Positions 1-10,389 of a stretch of 64,000 nucleotides of DNA are shown here, piece by piece. The notes under the pieces are model-generated. The model made no database searches, was not told the origin of the DNA, and worked only from the letters and a program-made list of their open reading frames with translations. Position numbers and translations under genes: made by a program. Location of the stretch: assembly GCA_009746045.1 (NCBI GenBank), contig RPFO01000482.1:98501-162500 (forward strand), given 5' to 3'. Position 1 is the first letter of the stretch; every line of letters starts with the position of its first letter. Source of the stretch: Mesostigma viride (lineage: Eukaryota > Streptophyta > Mesostigmatophyceae > Mesostigmatales > Mesostigmataceae).

Positions 1-836
1 CCCCCCACGCTCCCCTCAAGCTAGGCAAACGGAGCGCATATCTATGAAGACCTTCAGCGCGCGCGGCGCTCTGGAGGCAGACACCCCGATAGTTACCGCC
101 TAGTTACCGGGGTCAGCAGCAGAAGTTCCCTTCAATTGTACAGCATGACTCGGATGGCCGTCTGCCACTCAGCAGGCGGAGGCTCATCAGAGTGAGCAGA
201 ACACGGTTGCAGAGCGCCAGCAGAAGCGATCCCGCACCGCCAGGTCAGGGGTCTTCAGCAGCTTGGCCGACAGGTGGTCGGCGCCGACCCGTGCCGCGTT
301 GTACCGCAAGCGAGCAAGGGTGCCGTCTCAATTCCTCCACATTGAAGGGGTGGACTACGTCGTTAATTGGTGGCAACTTAGTCTGACAGCCCTCCTTGAA
401 GGACCGTGGGGACTTAATTGGTAGTCCGCAGCCGAGGAGGGCACCGTGGGCGGCGGGGCCGGGGGGTCCAGCAACATCATCAAGACGGGCAGCTGTCTCG
501 GGGTGAAGCGGCGAGAGGGGGGGGCCGGGAGGGGCGGGCACGAGCCCCACAGCTGAGTTGTTCGATATTGCGTTATAGCCGGAGCTTATTATAATGACGG
601 ATGCGTCGTGAGGAAACGCATCGTCTGAATGCCATTGATCCGACTGAATTTAGAGCTCCGAAGCGAAAGTTCTGAGCTCCGCCGTCAGGCATATATATAT
701 ATATATCTGCTCGTGACATCCTGCTCCTGCCCCCATATATCTGTTCATTATTGTCGTGGTCTGAAAGCTGTGCGCGTCACGTCATGCGCCATGCGCACGT
801 TGAGGCACGCGTGCGCGATTTGCCGCTCTTACTTAA
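1..836. other. Left flank without a recognised gene
   Basis: No reading frame here resembles a known family; the short open frames on both strands have no conserved motif. A short TA dinucleotide run lies near 690-705. The segment ends at the TTAA target site (833-836) of the first inverted-repeat element. It could be an old LINE remnant, but I cannot support that. Confidence 0.4.
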
Positions 837-2559
837 CACGTCGTTTGTAACCACACCTATTTTTAGGACTGAGTTCAACTCAGTCCTAATTTTAGGACTG
901 AGTTTTAGGGTTTTGTAGAAAATTCACCCAAGTCAGAATGTTTGGCAAAAAAATTCTCTCAAAATTTATTCAAATACAACGTGAAAAGATCTTTCTGGGA
1001 CATATTTTTGCGATTTTTTTGGATTTGATTTGGACGGTCAAATGTACGGTCAAAGTACAGGTGGTAAGGGTACTTTTTCACGTGAAACGCGAGTTCCGGA
1101 AATGCTCGACCTAGCCATGGCGGCTTGCGCCCATGCACGCAGTTTACGTTTTGGGACGATATAGCTGGCCAAACTCAGGAAATAGATTTTATATATCCTA
1201 GAGATGATACAAGTTAATATTCAGCTCGCGGGGATGCGATTTACCAGGTGTCGGCACCGTTCTTGCTGGAAAAAGCTGCGATCAGGCAGGTCGACGGAAT
1301 TGATTACTACAACTGCTTTCCGACGCAATTCGAAGGGTTTATAGGTTTCTTTCTACTTTTTATCATGCATGGTCATAGCATTGACTTAGTGGCAGTATAG
1401 ATTTGATGATTTCGACCACTCTGTCACGTCATGGTGTGTGTGCCGCAAAGTGCCACTTCAGTTTGCATGCACCGCCTGGGCCAAGGTAACGCCAGCCATG
1501 CCAGGTAAAGCCGGAATATCGTTGTCTCATCGTTTCTTGATGTTCGTACATGAGTTTAAGCTTGCGAGGTGTTGCCAGTTTCGAGTCTTGATGCTCTTTC
1601 TTGACCGTTGCCTGCCCCTCTCCAAAACCCCCTTTTTAGATGATGTTGCCAGGCATTTGCCTTGCCCTGGTGTAGTTGTGCAGGGTTTTAGGCGCTTAAT
1701 GGGTTTAAACACCTTCATAGATGTTAGTTATTCTTTTGCTACGTTCATACTGCATAATTGTGTGGCCATGGGCTTCGTCAAGGGTGCTTTCGAGCTTATA
1801 TGGGTGAGTGAAAGATCTTGGTGGTAAACCACTGTCATCATGTGCCAGCAAGTATGTTGGCCATGCCATGGCAAGGAAAAACAGTTTTATCCATGTCCAT
1901 TCTTGTCAGAGACACTTGAAATATGCTTAACCTGCCCAGTACATTGGTGGTTAACACACAAAAAAAAACCTTTCGTGGGTAGGTATCCAAACCCATTCCC
2001 TACGTGCTTGCATAGGCTCTCGCACATTAGAAGGTATAATATAACTGCAATATGATGATGCAAGCATGTTGTCCTATTATGCTGGAAGGGAAATGAGCTG
2101 ATTGGCATGGTTGGTGGCCACAGTGGTGTGTAGTACGACCGCACTCCCATGCTAGCATTTTGCTACCAAGGCCCAGTCCTATTTATAGGACTGGCAGTGT
2201 TTTGCATGTTTCAGGCAGTGCCAGTGGCCGAATTGAGTCCAGTTTTTTGCCACAGTTCAAGAACTCTATTATCTACATGCCTATGATTTTTAATAGTGAA
2301 TATGGATTTTATTGGATTTTACACACTCGTGTTTCCACAGAAAATTCCAAAATCGCGAGTAAGGGTTGAGACTCATGTATAATTTTACATGATTTGGTCA
2401 ACATATGATTTTTTAAGCATATGCCCAAGCATTAGCATGATATTGAGTGCTATGATGCATATCAAACATATGGGGTCCCCCCCCCCCCTTACCGCCACAT
2501 GATCTCAAAGATGGTATACTCAGTCCTATTTTTAGGACTGAGTCATTACAAACGACGTG
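837..2559. mobile_element. TTAA-flanked nonautonomous DNA transposon, copy A (piggyBac-like)
   Basis: The element is bounded by TTAA on both sides (833-836 and 2560-2563). It has a 14-bp terminal inverted repeat reading CACGTCGTTTGTAA from each end. TTAA target duplication is the hallmark of piggyBac-type transposition; that is family knowledge, and no transposase is visible here. Just inside each end lies a second palindromic motif built from TTTTTAGGACTGAGT. The interior (about 1085-1830) matches the interior of the element at 13272-14960 in opposite orientation, so both belong to one family. Length is 1,723 bp. The frame at 1438-1827 is open by chance or is a decayed internal sequence; I do not call it a gene. 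Confidence 0.8.
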
Positions 2560-2563
2560 TTAA

Positions 2564-3190
2564 GGGCGGCCCGTTAGCAAGCCTACGGCTCCTGAAGTGG
2601 CTTGGACATCCTTAACGAGCGCAGCAGAGGCCCGGGCGATGGGCCCAGTGTTTACCGCCTGTCCAAAATTGATTTGGCCACCCTCATCGAGCGCCCCCGG
2701 GACATCTCTGGCTCGGGACTGTCTCGGCATCATTGGAGGCGCACGCAGTCATGGGGCTGGAGATTAGCGTCAAAACCGCGAGGCGATGGTGATTGGTGCT
2801 CCCGTGGCTGCTAGATGCATGGGACTGAGGTACCACGTTTCGTGATCGCTTAGTTCAAACTGCTGGGGAGCATGCTAGCTCCCTGACACGTACCGCCGAC
2901 GATGTGGACAACTGCATCGGCCTGGCCTAGGCCAGGCTCCGCTCGCTCAACACAGGTCAACTGGCACTCAAAAGACCTAATTGGCGAGGACCGCAAGCGC
3001 CAGCTCTTCAAGGTCCTGGTCCTCACGTGCGGTGCTCACATACGGCGCCGAGGCATGGACGCTCACGTACGGACAAGCTGGTCACCCGGCTGAACCGGCA
3101 CAATATACTTTAAGATGCTCCTGTGTAAGGGTATGCCCCGTATTTCGGATCAGATTTTCAAGCCAGCGTAGGATCAGGCATTTGTAGGAC
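2564..3190 (+). pseudogene. LINE reverse transcriptase C-terminal fragment a
   Basis: Translation in shifting plus-strand frames gives pieces typical of the region after the catalytic core of non-LTR reverse transcriptases. A GLEISVKTARRW-like stretch lies near 2755. A LFKVLVL...LTYGAEAWTLT stretch lies near 3005-3070, matching the other LINE copies in this window. Stops and frameshifts interrupt it, so it is dead. It starts directly at the right TTAA of element A, which may have inserted into it. Confidence 0.6.
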
Positions 3191-3442
3191 ATCTTGCTCC
3201 GGAACCAGTCAGGTAGACACCGCCCTTAGTCTGGCCGGCCCCCAGCGGCTTGGCCAGCCAGGGCGGCATATCCTTCACCCCCTGGACCTAGCCTGGCCCC
3301 AAGGACGTAGGGCGAGTAGACCTGCCATCAAGCTCCTTGGCAGCTGGCTTCCCTCCACGGCCGACGACATCAACACCCGCATTGGCCAGGCCTGGGCGGC
3401 CAGAGTGCAATCGTACGTTATACGCGTTATACGGTCACGGTG

Positions 3443-3504
3443 GAGTATAATGTATAATACGGTATAATACGGTATAATACGGTATAATACGGTATTATAC
3501 GTTT
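3443..3504. repeat. Left subterminal GGTATAATAC array of the hAT element
   Basis: Tandem copies of the 10-bp unit ggtataatac lie next to the left end. The same unit in inverted form (gtattatacc) lies next to the right end at about 4970-5092. Subterminal repeats of this kind are usually transposase binding sites in hAT elements; that role is inferred. Confidence 0.7.
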
Positions 3505-4969
3505 TCGTACGGACACACTCAGAATACTCTGATTTTACACATTTTAAGACACCCACCATCAATCCACATGTTTTAAACACTGTTTTGGACATAATCCAAG
3601 GTTGCCCTACCCTCGGCTATACTCTATACGGTGGATATTGTGGACACGATCGATATATTGCATGTAATACTGAGAATGTAAACGTGCGCATGCATAATTG
3701 TGTGTATGTGTATAACTGTATATATGTGGCTTTATATTGGTTATGTTTACTTGGGTGCCTTCACTTTGATGCAAGTAATTATATATGGTAAAAAGGCCAG
3801 CAATAACTAGGGGACCGTGCAGTGGGCCAGCAAGGGGCCAACATGTTAAACATGGCTAAACAGGTGGGGATGTGATAATAAGTAACTCACATATTCTCAC
3901 CTTCCATACAACAACCTTGTTTTCCAGCAGGCTGAAGAGCATGACAGGCGTCTATGAGCTCGCCAGCTCCTTGCAACGGTGATGCCGCTCCCAGGCAGCT
4001 AGGGTCCTTGACTACGCAATATAGAATGTCTACCGTGTGAAAACCTCCATACAGGAAGCGTAGCAAAGCCAGATAACTGCCCGATCAATTCTGGGTAGCT
4101 TTAGGAAGCATGGCATACGCAGCGTAAGGAAAACCATTGAAAGCTGCGGAAAATCTGATAGCACAACTGCAACAAGTGGAGAACAAAATAGCAAGAAAAA
4201 CCCAGAAACGGCGCAAAAAGTTTCATGCCAGGTTCATTAAGAGCGCAAACAGACTGGGCGGTGACATGCGGCAAATCAACGTACCACGGCCGGCATTATT
4301 TCCTACCCAGGCGCGCAAGAAAAGCCAGCCAGCCATGGATGGATTAACCGCGGATCGCGCAGGCCTGAACGAAATCATTTTAGAAATGACAGGAAATGGC
4401 CGCAGATCGAAGATGCTTAGGTTATTTTCATGGTGTCCGTTACTAAACGGCTCTTGCTGCATCAAAATAACCCACGAATATCGAGTTCTACCGTCGCAGG
4501 CACACATGCTAGATTATTCATCGCGTCCAAATTGTTGGATGAGACCCCCGTGCAAATCTGTACCAACAAAGGCAGCGAATTTGCAAATAGTGCAGATCTT
4601 GCTATGAAACATCATAATAGAACATCACTTTTAACCATCGGCTTAATTTTTTCGCCTGTCGCCCGCCGGATTAGCCATATTTTAACGGAACGCACGTCGC
4701 CATGGCCACCTCCGCACGGTGCGCGCACTGTGCACCACAATTTTTCGGGGAAATGGGTATATTTTATTAGCCAATTATGGACCAAAGAGGTGAGAGGGGA
4801 AATGAGTATCAGCGAATGTGCACCACAATTTCAAAATAAGATCGCGTCGAATTGTGAAAGTTCAGACGGGTCAGTACTTAGTAGAGATACGAAATCTGTT
4901 GCTTCAAATCGTTGCCCTGTCGTTCTGGCATCCTAGCCGCGCAAAACGTAAAAAAAACGCGGAAAACAC

Positions 4970-5092
4970 GGCATTATACGGTATAATACGGTATAATACG
5001 TCATTATGCGCTAAAACGTATTACGTATGAAACATCATACGCTCAAAGCCAGCGTATTACGTATTATACCGTATTATACCGTATTATACGGC
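4970..5092. repeat. Right subterminal GTATTATACC array of the hAT element
   Basis: Two blocks of the 10-bp unit in both orientations flank a short spacer, so this end can form a long imperfect hairpin. It mirrors the left array at 3443-3504. Confidence 0.7.
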
Positions 5093-5518
5093 GTATGGTT
5101 GCACTCTGTGGGCGGCCCTCCGCCGCCTCGACAGGTTCTGGACCTGTCGCCACCTGCATGAGTGAGCGACGCCGGCAAGCGCATTCTGTTCAAGGCCCTT
5201 GTCCTCAGCATCCTCCTTTATGGCTGCGAGGCGTGGACCCTGGACCAGGCGCTGAGCCAGCAGCTTCAGTGACGGCACCGTCACTCGAATGCTCCGTCAT
5301 ATCTTCGGCCATGCTACGCCCTGGCTATGTTCAGATTACTTGCCCACGCTACTTGTTATGCCATGCTCACATGGGTCTTATTGCACCCACAGTTTGCCGG
5401 ATCGGTAGCATGTCCTTTTAGCTAGCGCGCCCGAATGCAGCTGTGGCATGCCGTTGGCATGAAGGAGACTGGGGGTCTCTGCCCTTTCTCCTGTTGTGCA
5501 CACACAGGGAGGCATTAA

Positions 5519-7595
5519 GGGGATGGGACATATCTAAAGTGCACTTTTTTGGAAAACAGACCTGTGCATGGGATTAAAATCCAGTGATGCTTGGGAACCA
5601 TAAATATGTGAAAAAAAAAATTTCCAGCTACTTGGGGGTGGTACTACCCCCTATAGCATGACCCAGTTATGAGCTAAAAATAGAAAAAGACGCTATTTTT
5701 GGCCGATTTTTCTTAGGAGACTGGGCAAACAAAATGTGACCATGCAACCACATATTTTCCTAAAATCCCCACCCTTGCAAATTAATCTGGCTACTCAGGA
5801 CCACAAAATAAGCACGTTTAGACTATTTGATGGGTTTTAGCCCAAAACACGTATTTTTTTGGTCCTAAAAAAATAAATCAAATAGTAGACACATGCAACT
5901 GGGTCAGTGATGATATTTATACCAGGCCTAGGGTGGGAATTTCACTCTCACAAAGTTTGAGCTCATTCTGAGCACGTTTACTCATGTTGATGGTGGGTGT
6001 AAACATGCAAAAAAAAAAATGACAGAAAATCCCGGTTATGAGCACAAACAACAGACCTATTACACCCTAGCCCACCACCAACTGGGCCAAACCAAGTCAA
6101 ATTAATTCATTTATGATGTTAAAAAGCTTGCCACAAAATCCCAGGTCATTCTGAGCTAGTTTGCCCTTAGTACATCATGTTATAGCTGCCACCCTGCATG
6201 CTTGGTAAACCGTGGCATGAGGGACACCATAAGCACATTCCTAAGCTTAATTAATTAATTAATTAATTATCATCATCACTCCGTTGGGAGTAGATGTAGC
6301 ACATAGCCCTGAGAAGGGGCATATGGCTTTTAATACATTCTAGGCTACTTCATGCAAGGGTGGGAATGTAAGCTACCCCTGCTCTAGGTGCACCAGGGCA
6401 CCCGCACCCTCATGGTCTATCACGCTATGCCCGGGTAAGGGGGCATTCCTAAGCTTGCCCCCTGCAAATTGGGCAGAAGCACGTAAAGCAAATGCTAGAT
6501 GCTTGAAGAAGACATCCACCGACTCTTAAATCATTACGCAAGCAGGCATGACCACTTGCGGGAATCACCTCATAGCTAATACCCAGTCATGATGCTAAAC
6601 CTGATAAAAGGGCCATCCTTTAATATTGTCATAATAAGCACCTGATCCTTATCATCTAGGAAGCCCCAGCCATGTTTAATGGAAGCAAAACATATAGGAA
6701 GGAGATAACTATATCACACATGCTCACCTTCCCTACAACTTCACACCTGTTTTCCAGCAGGCTGAAGAGCCAAGACAAGCGTTTATGAGCTCGCCAGCTC
6801 CTTGCAACGTTGATGCCGCTCCCAGGCAGCTAGGGTCCTTGACTACGCAATATACAATGTCAACCATATGAAAAACTCCATAAAACAAAGTGTAGCAGAG
6901 CCGCAAAAACTGCCCGATCAACTCTTGCTAGCTTTAAGAAGCATGGCATACGCAGCAAAAGGCAAAACATTGAAACCTGCGGAAAATCAGATAGCGCAAC
7001 TGCAACAAGTGGCGAACAAAATAGCAAGAACACCCGGAATCGGCGCCAAAGCTTCATGCCAGGAACATTTAGAGCGCAAACAGACTGGGCGGTGACATGC
7101 GGCAAATGAACGTACCACGGCCGGCTTTATTTCCTACCCAGGCGCGCGAGACAGCCAGCCAGCCATGGATGGCTTGACTGCGGATCGCGCAGGCCTGAAC
7201 GATATCATTTCAGAAATGACGGGAAATGGCCGCAGATCGAAGCCGCTTAGGATGTTTTCACGGTTTCCATTACTAAACACTTCTTCCTGCATCAATATAA
7301 CCCACAAATCTTAAATTCTACCGTCGCAGGCACGCATTCTAAATTAATATATGCGGCCAGATTTTCGGATTAGACCCCCGTGCAAATCTGGCTATGAAAC
7401 ATCATACTAGTACATCGTTTAAAAAAACCGCCACCGGCGTACATTTTTCGCTTGTCGCCTGGCCGATTAGGCAAATTTTTACGAAACGCACGTCGCCATG
7501 GCCACCTCCGCACGAGGTGGGCACCACAATTTCACGGTCCGGGGGTACCGGCGCGAATTTTTGGGCGCCAAAAAATTCCGATATGTCCCGTCCCC
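5519..7595. mobile_element. TTAA-flanked nonautonomous DNA transposon, copy B
   Basis: Flanking TTAA copies are at 5515-5518 and 7596-7599. The ends read GGGGATGGGACATATC and, inverted, GGGGACGGGACATATC, so 15 of 16 positions match. Length is 2,077 bp. The part from about 6745 to 7520 is a close relative of the inside of the hAT element at 3402-5108 and a more distant one of copy D (16246-18884). A LINE-type 3' end (hairpin plus TTAA tail) lies inside at 6247-6300. It splits the 3' UTR of LINE fragment b. No transposase is visible. Confidence 0.8.
6247..6300 (-). repeat. LINE 3' end inside copy B: (TTAA)n tail plus hairpin
   Basis: A (TTAA)n run at 6247-6269 is followed by an inverted repeat with core CTCC-GTTG-GGAG. 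On the minus strand this is the CTCC-CAAC-GGAG hairpin that also sits next to other LINE tails in this window. It marks the 3' end of a minus-strand LINE copy whose body is not clearly recognisable. Confidence 0.5.
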
Positions 7596-7607
7596 TTAAA
7601 AGCACTT

Positions 7608-7667
7608 CGGTGCTCCGTGACTCCCCAACGGTCCCGAGCACGAGTTTAATTAATTAATTAATTAATA
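7608..7667 (+). repeat. 3' UTR end and (TTAA)n tail of LINE fragment b
   Basis: The sequence CTCCGTGACTCCCCAACGG, a 3' UTR motif shared with the other LINE copies, is followed by a (TTAA)n run. In this copy the hairpin is damaged by a small insertion in its 3' arm. The position, directly after the right TTAA of copy B, shows that copy B landed in the LINE 3' UTR. Confidence 0.55.
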
Positions 7668-8337
7668 TCTTCGGCGTCCGCTACCAAGAACGCCGCACCC
7701 GGGCGGAGCTCTACTGCGAGCTCCCTCTTGTCACTCCCATACCATCCGACACCGCCGCCTCCTCTTTGCCGGCCATCTTGCCCGCACAGACCAGGCGAAT
7801 ACCGATGTGGGCCCTGCCGGGGGGCTTAAGACGGGCCAACCAGGTAGACACCTCCTCCTATGGCAGGGTCCCCTTGTCCCATCGCAACCCACTGGCAAAC
7901 TTGTGCGCGCCGGGCACTGGCGCGGCGCGACCCGGACCTATGTGACACAACTGCTTGAAGATGCAGGGCTTCTGGGACTATCCGTACTCTGCGCCCGCAT
8001 GATTGACAAGGAGAAATGGGCTGCCATCTGCGATAAGCACCTTCCCGAGGGGTATGCTCCTGTTTTCTCCCCACGGGCCCCGCGGCCCGTTGCTAGCCAG
8101 GGTAGAAGTCCGCAGGTGGAGGTTATTGGTCCTGAGGATAGCCGCTACACTACCGCCTCGTCTGCCATTACAGAAGAGGACAGCTCGGATGAGGATTACA
8201 TCCCCATCTAGTGCTTAATGGTTGGGGGATGATGCAGACGATAATTGTTTAAACTTTTGTGTAATTATTTTTCTAATGAGATTAGCATAGTACTCCGTGG
8301 CATTAATTAATTACTTAATTAATTAATTAATTAATTA
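7668..8337 (+). pseudogene. LINE ORF 3' end, fragment c
   Basis: The plus-strand frame at 7807-8211 contains a GQPGRHLLLWQGP stretch, parallel to the QPGRHLLTWAGP stretch in the minus-strand copy at 8626-9111. Further on it has LLEDAGLLGLSV and a short charged C-terminus ending at 8211. The 3' UTR then runs into a (TTAA)n tract at 8303-8337. Only the last part of the ORF is present, as expected from 5' truncation. It meets fragment d tail to tail. Confidence 0.55.
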
Positions 8338-9301
8338 GACTCGTGCTCCCGTTGGGGAGTCACGGAGCATTAACCCCGATGGATGGATGGATGGGTGCAA
8401 ACAGTCCTACCGGTCTAATCTATCTACATCGGCTACATACTACATCTATCTAACAGCATTCTAACTACAACATCTATCTAGGCAGCCGCACGCTGCCCTA
8501 GGGGAGCTATCTGGCGTGCGGCTCCCACGGGATTGCACACGCGGGCGCTTCCCCACTGGGGGGGGCTCGTTGTCCTCTATGACCTGGGCCCACTTGGCCT
8601 TGTCGGACCATCATCTTCTTCCAAATCACAGCTCGAGGCCTAGCCCCCCCATGTCCTCTACTAGCTGTTCTTTGAAGGTGCGGGCCTTGCGGCGTCTAAC
8701 ATCACTGGGCCCAGCCCACGTGAGGAGGTGCCGGCCAGGCTGGGCTGGTCGCAGTCCTGCGGGGGGGGCACGTGAGGTGTCTACCTGGTTGGTGCGAGCT
8801 AGGTGCCCTACTAGCTGCAGGCGTCGTTGCTTAATGGTGCTGGTGATATAAGGCATGCCCTGGTACAGGTCCTCATTGCGGACATGAGCAGCATATCCTA
8901 CTCTGAAAATGGAACGCAGCATGCTGGTGACCGCGCCGTCCAGCTTGCGGGCCAGGCCGGCGGTGAGGGTCCACGTCTCGGCCCCATACGTGAGAACAGG
9001 AAGGACGAGGACCTTGAACAGGTCCTGTTTCTCGATCTTGCCCAGGGGTTTGCGCCACAGTGCCCGGTACTGGCGTAAAGCGTGCCAGGCGAGGGAGATG
9101 CGATGGTCCACATCGATCGACCTCGCAGCTGGGGAGCAGGCTGCCTAGCAGCTTAACGCGGTCCCGATACAGGACTCCAGAGCCGTCTAGGAGATAGAGG
9201 GGCGGCGGTGAGTTGGTGAGCCCAACCGCCAGGGCCTCTGACTTCTTGCTGACCTCAAGCCCCACTGCACGGGCCTCGAGAGCCAGGCAGTCAAGCCATG
9301 T
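8338..9301 (-). pseudogene. LINE reverse transcriptase, 3' half, fragment d
   Basis: On the minus strand, 8626-9111 encodes a thumb and connection region of a non-LTR reverse transcriptase. Visible motifs are FKVLVLPVLTYGAETWTLT and RRLQLVGHLAR. Upstream, in a shifted frame at 9100-9265, is GLEVSKKSEALAVG followed by KLLGSLLPS. The frame change makes it a pseudogene. The 3' UTR, about 8338-8520, ends in the hairpin at 8343-8363 and the (TTAA)n tract. The copy is cut at 9301 by the LTR retrotransposon. Its upstream part, with the YADD motif, reappears at 27976. Confidence 0.7.
8343..8363 (-). other. 3' UTR hairpin of LINE fragment d
   Basis: The stem is GTG plus CTCCC, paired with GGGAG plus CAC, with a CAAC loop on the minus strand and one bulged base. 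It lies directly before the (TTAA)n tail. Hairpins at LINE 3' ends are commonly the reverse transcriptase recognition site; that role is inferred here from position and conservation. Confidence 0.55.
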
Positions 9302-10007
9302 TGTAACGACTAAAAATGTTGTGTTTGCAATGTAGCCTCAGTTTCAACATTGATGTGAAAAGATCTTTATACCTGGGTTGGAGTCGCGACAGATAACTTC
9401 ACGTCCAGAGAAGCAATGAAGATGGATCTTCAACAGTGAAGGGAATGAGTCCCCACCCTTGTTAGACACAACAGACAATGTTATATCCAAGTCGACTATC
9501 TGTTGAAGTTATAGTTGACTTTTAGCGAGGGTTGTTTGATTGATGAAACAAGGAAACCCTTGAATTACACCATAGCTTAGATTTCTTACACGCACACATG
9601 CTCAGCCGCCACAAACAGGATAAAAGTCATCATGCACGCAGAGTCGGCTCAGTCCTAACCCGGAAGGACCAATCAAAAGTGAGAATCACTCAAGATAAGA
9701 TCTTATCTCCGAATCCTCAACACAACACAAAGCCAGCACATACGGAATCTCCATGACCTGGAACCAGATCTACCAGGTACAACGGTATTAAAGAGAATCT
9801 ATGACTGACTGAACAAAACCATGCAAAGTACCCTACTACGTGGATCAGGCCACGACCAATGAGGGTAGAACAATAAATTCTGCAGATCTCAGCAGGCCCA
9901 ATATCCATCAGACGTTGAAGCCTCCTAACTTCCCAAACAATTGTCCTAAAGAACTCATAATAAGATCATCAGTAGGAAAACTTTGGATGTAACATTTGGT
10001 TGTTACA
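9302..10007 (-). repeat. 3' LTR of the chromovirus
   Basis: A 706-bp repeat starting TGTAACGACT and ending GTTGTTACA. It matches 22381-22445 plus 27339-27975 almost base for base; seen differences are a small change near 9331, one substitution, a 1-bp indel and a 3-bp indel. It is uninterrupted and so shows the empty state of the site hit in the other LTR. Confidence 0.9.
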
Positions 10008-10022
10008 TATCTCCCCCTCAAG
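10008..10022 (-). promoter_or_regulatory. Polypurine tract of the chromovirus
   Basis: On the minus strand TTGAGGGGGAGATA lies directly before the 3' LTR. This is the position and composition of a plus-strand primer for reverse transcription. Confidence 0.7.
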
Positions 10023-10389
10023 ACAGGAACTCCCAGTTCCTAGAAGCCAAGAAGAATAAAACAACAACCTCCACAAAAACAACACAACAATAATAAACAG
10101 GAAGTCCACCACCTCTTGGGACAAGCAAGTGGGTTTTTACATCCCCAAAGGGCCTCCTATCTCATTAGCATCTGATCATGGTCAACCCTGAATAAGACAA
10201 ATTCACCCACTGATGAAATGTCATCAAGTGACTAACACACAGGCAACCATGCCTGGATAATACAACTGCAAGACTGTCATGAACCCAGAACTGTCATTAC
10301 TGGAAATCTGGACTGGACATCAGAACTGGCCTCCTCCATTCTGGATCCCCACCTCACTCCACAGCCCCATCTCCAACCATCATGGAAAC

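Larger units (their letters stand above)
3402..5108. mobile_element. Nonautonomous hAT-type DNA transposon
   Basis: The ends read CAGAGTGCAA and TTGCACTCTG, a perfect 10-bp terminal inverted repeat with weaker matching beyond it. Both sides carry the 8-bp target duplication TGGGCGGC (3394-3401 and 5109-5116). An 8-bp duplication with a CAG-starting inverted repeat is typical of the hAT superfamily. Subterminal arrays of a 10-bp palindromic unit (GGTATAATAC) lie near both ends. The interior from about 3920 to 4740 is closely similar to 6745-7520 of the neighbouring TTAA element, although the ends are unrelated. No transposase frame is present. It interrupts LINE fragment b, whose reading resumes after the second target copy. 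Confidence 0.85.
3225..5514 (+). pseudogene. LINE reverse transcriptase fragment b, split by a hAT element
   Basis: Before 3402 the plus strand encodes a KLLGSWLPS...IGQAWAA stretch. After 5117 it continues as LRRLDRFW and then ILFKALVLSILLYGCEAWTL. Together these form the post-catalytic part of a LINE reverse transcriptase, equivalent to KLLGSLLPS and VLTYGAETWTLT in the copy at 8338-9296. The interruption is the hAT-type element with its 8-bp target duplication. Later stops, for example near 5272, show that the copy is inactive. The 3' UTR appears to continue to 5514. It resumes after the TTAA element at 7600 and ends in a (TTAA)n tail at 7645-7667. Confidence 0.65.

Noticed and set aside
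1438-1827. 129-codon frame as a gene
   Set aside because: It lies inside a TTAA element. Its relative in copy C is broken, and there is no recognisable domain.
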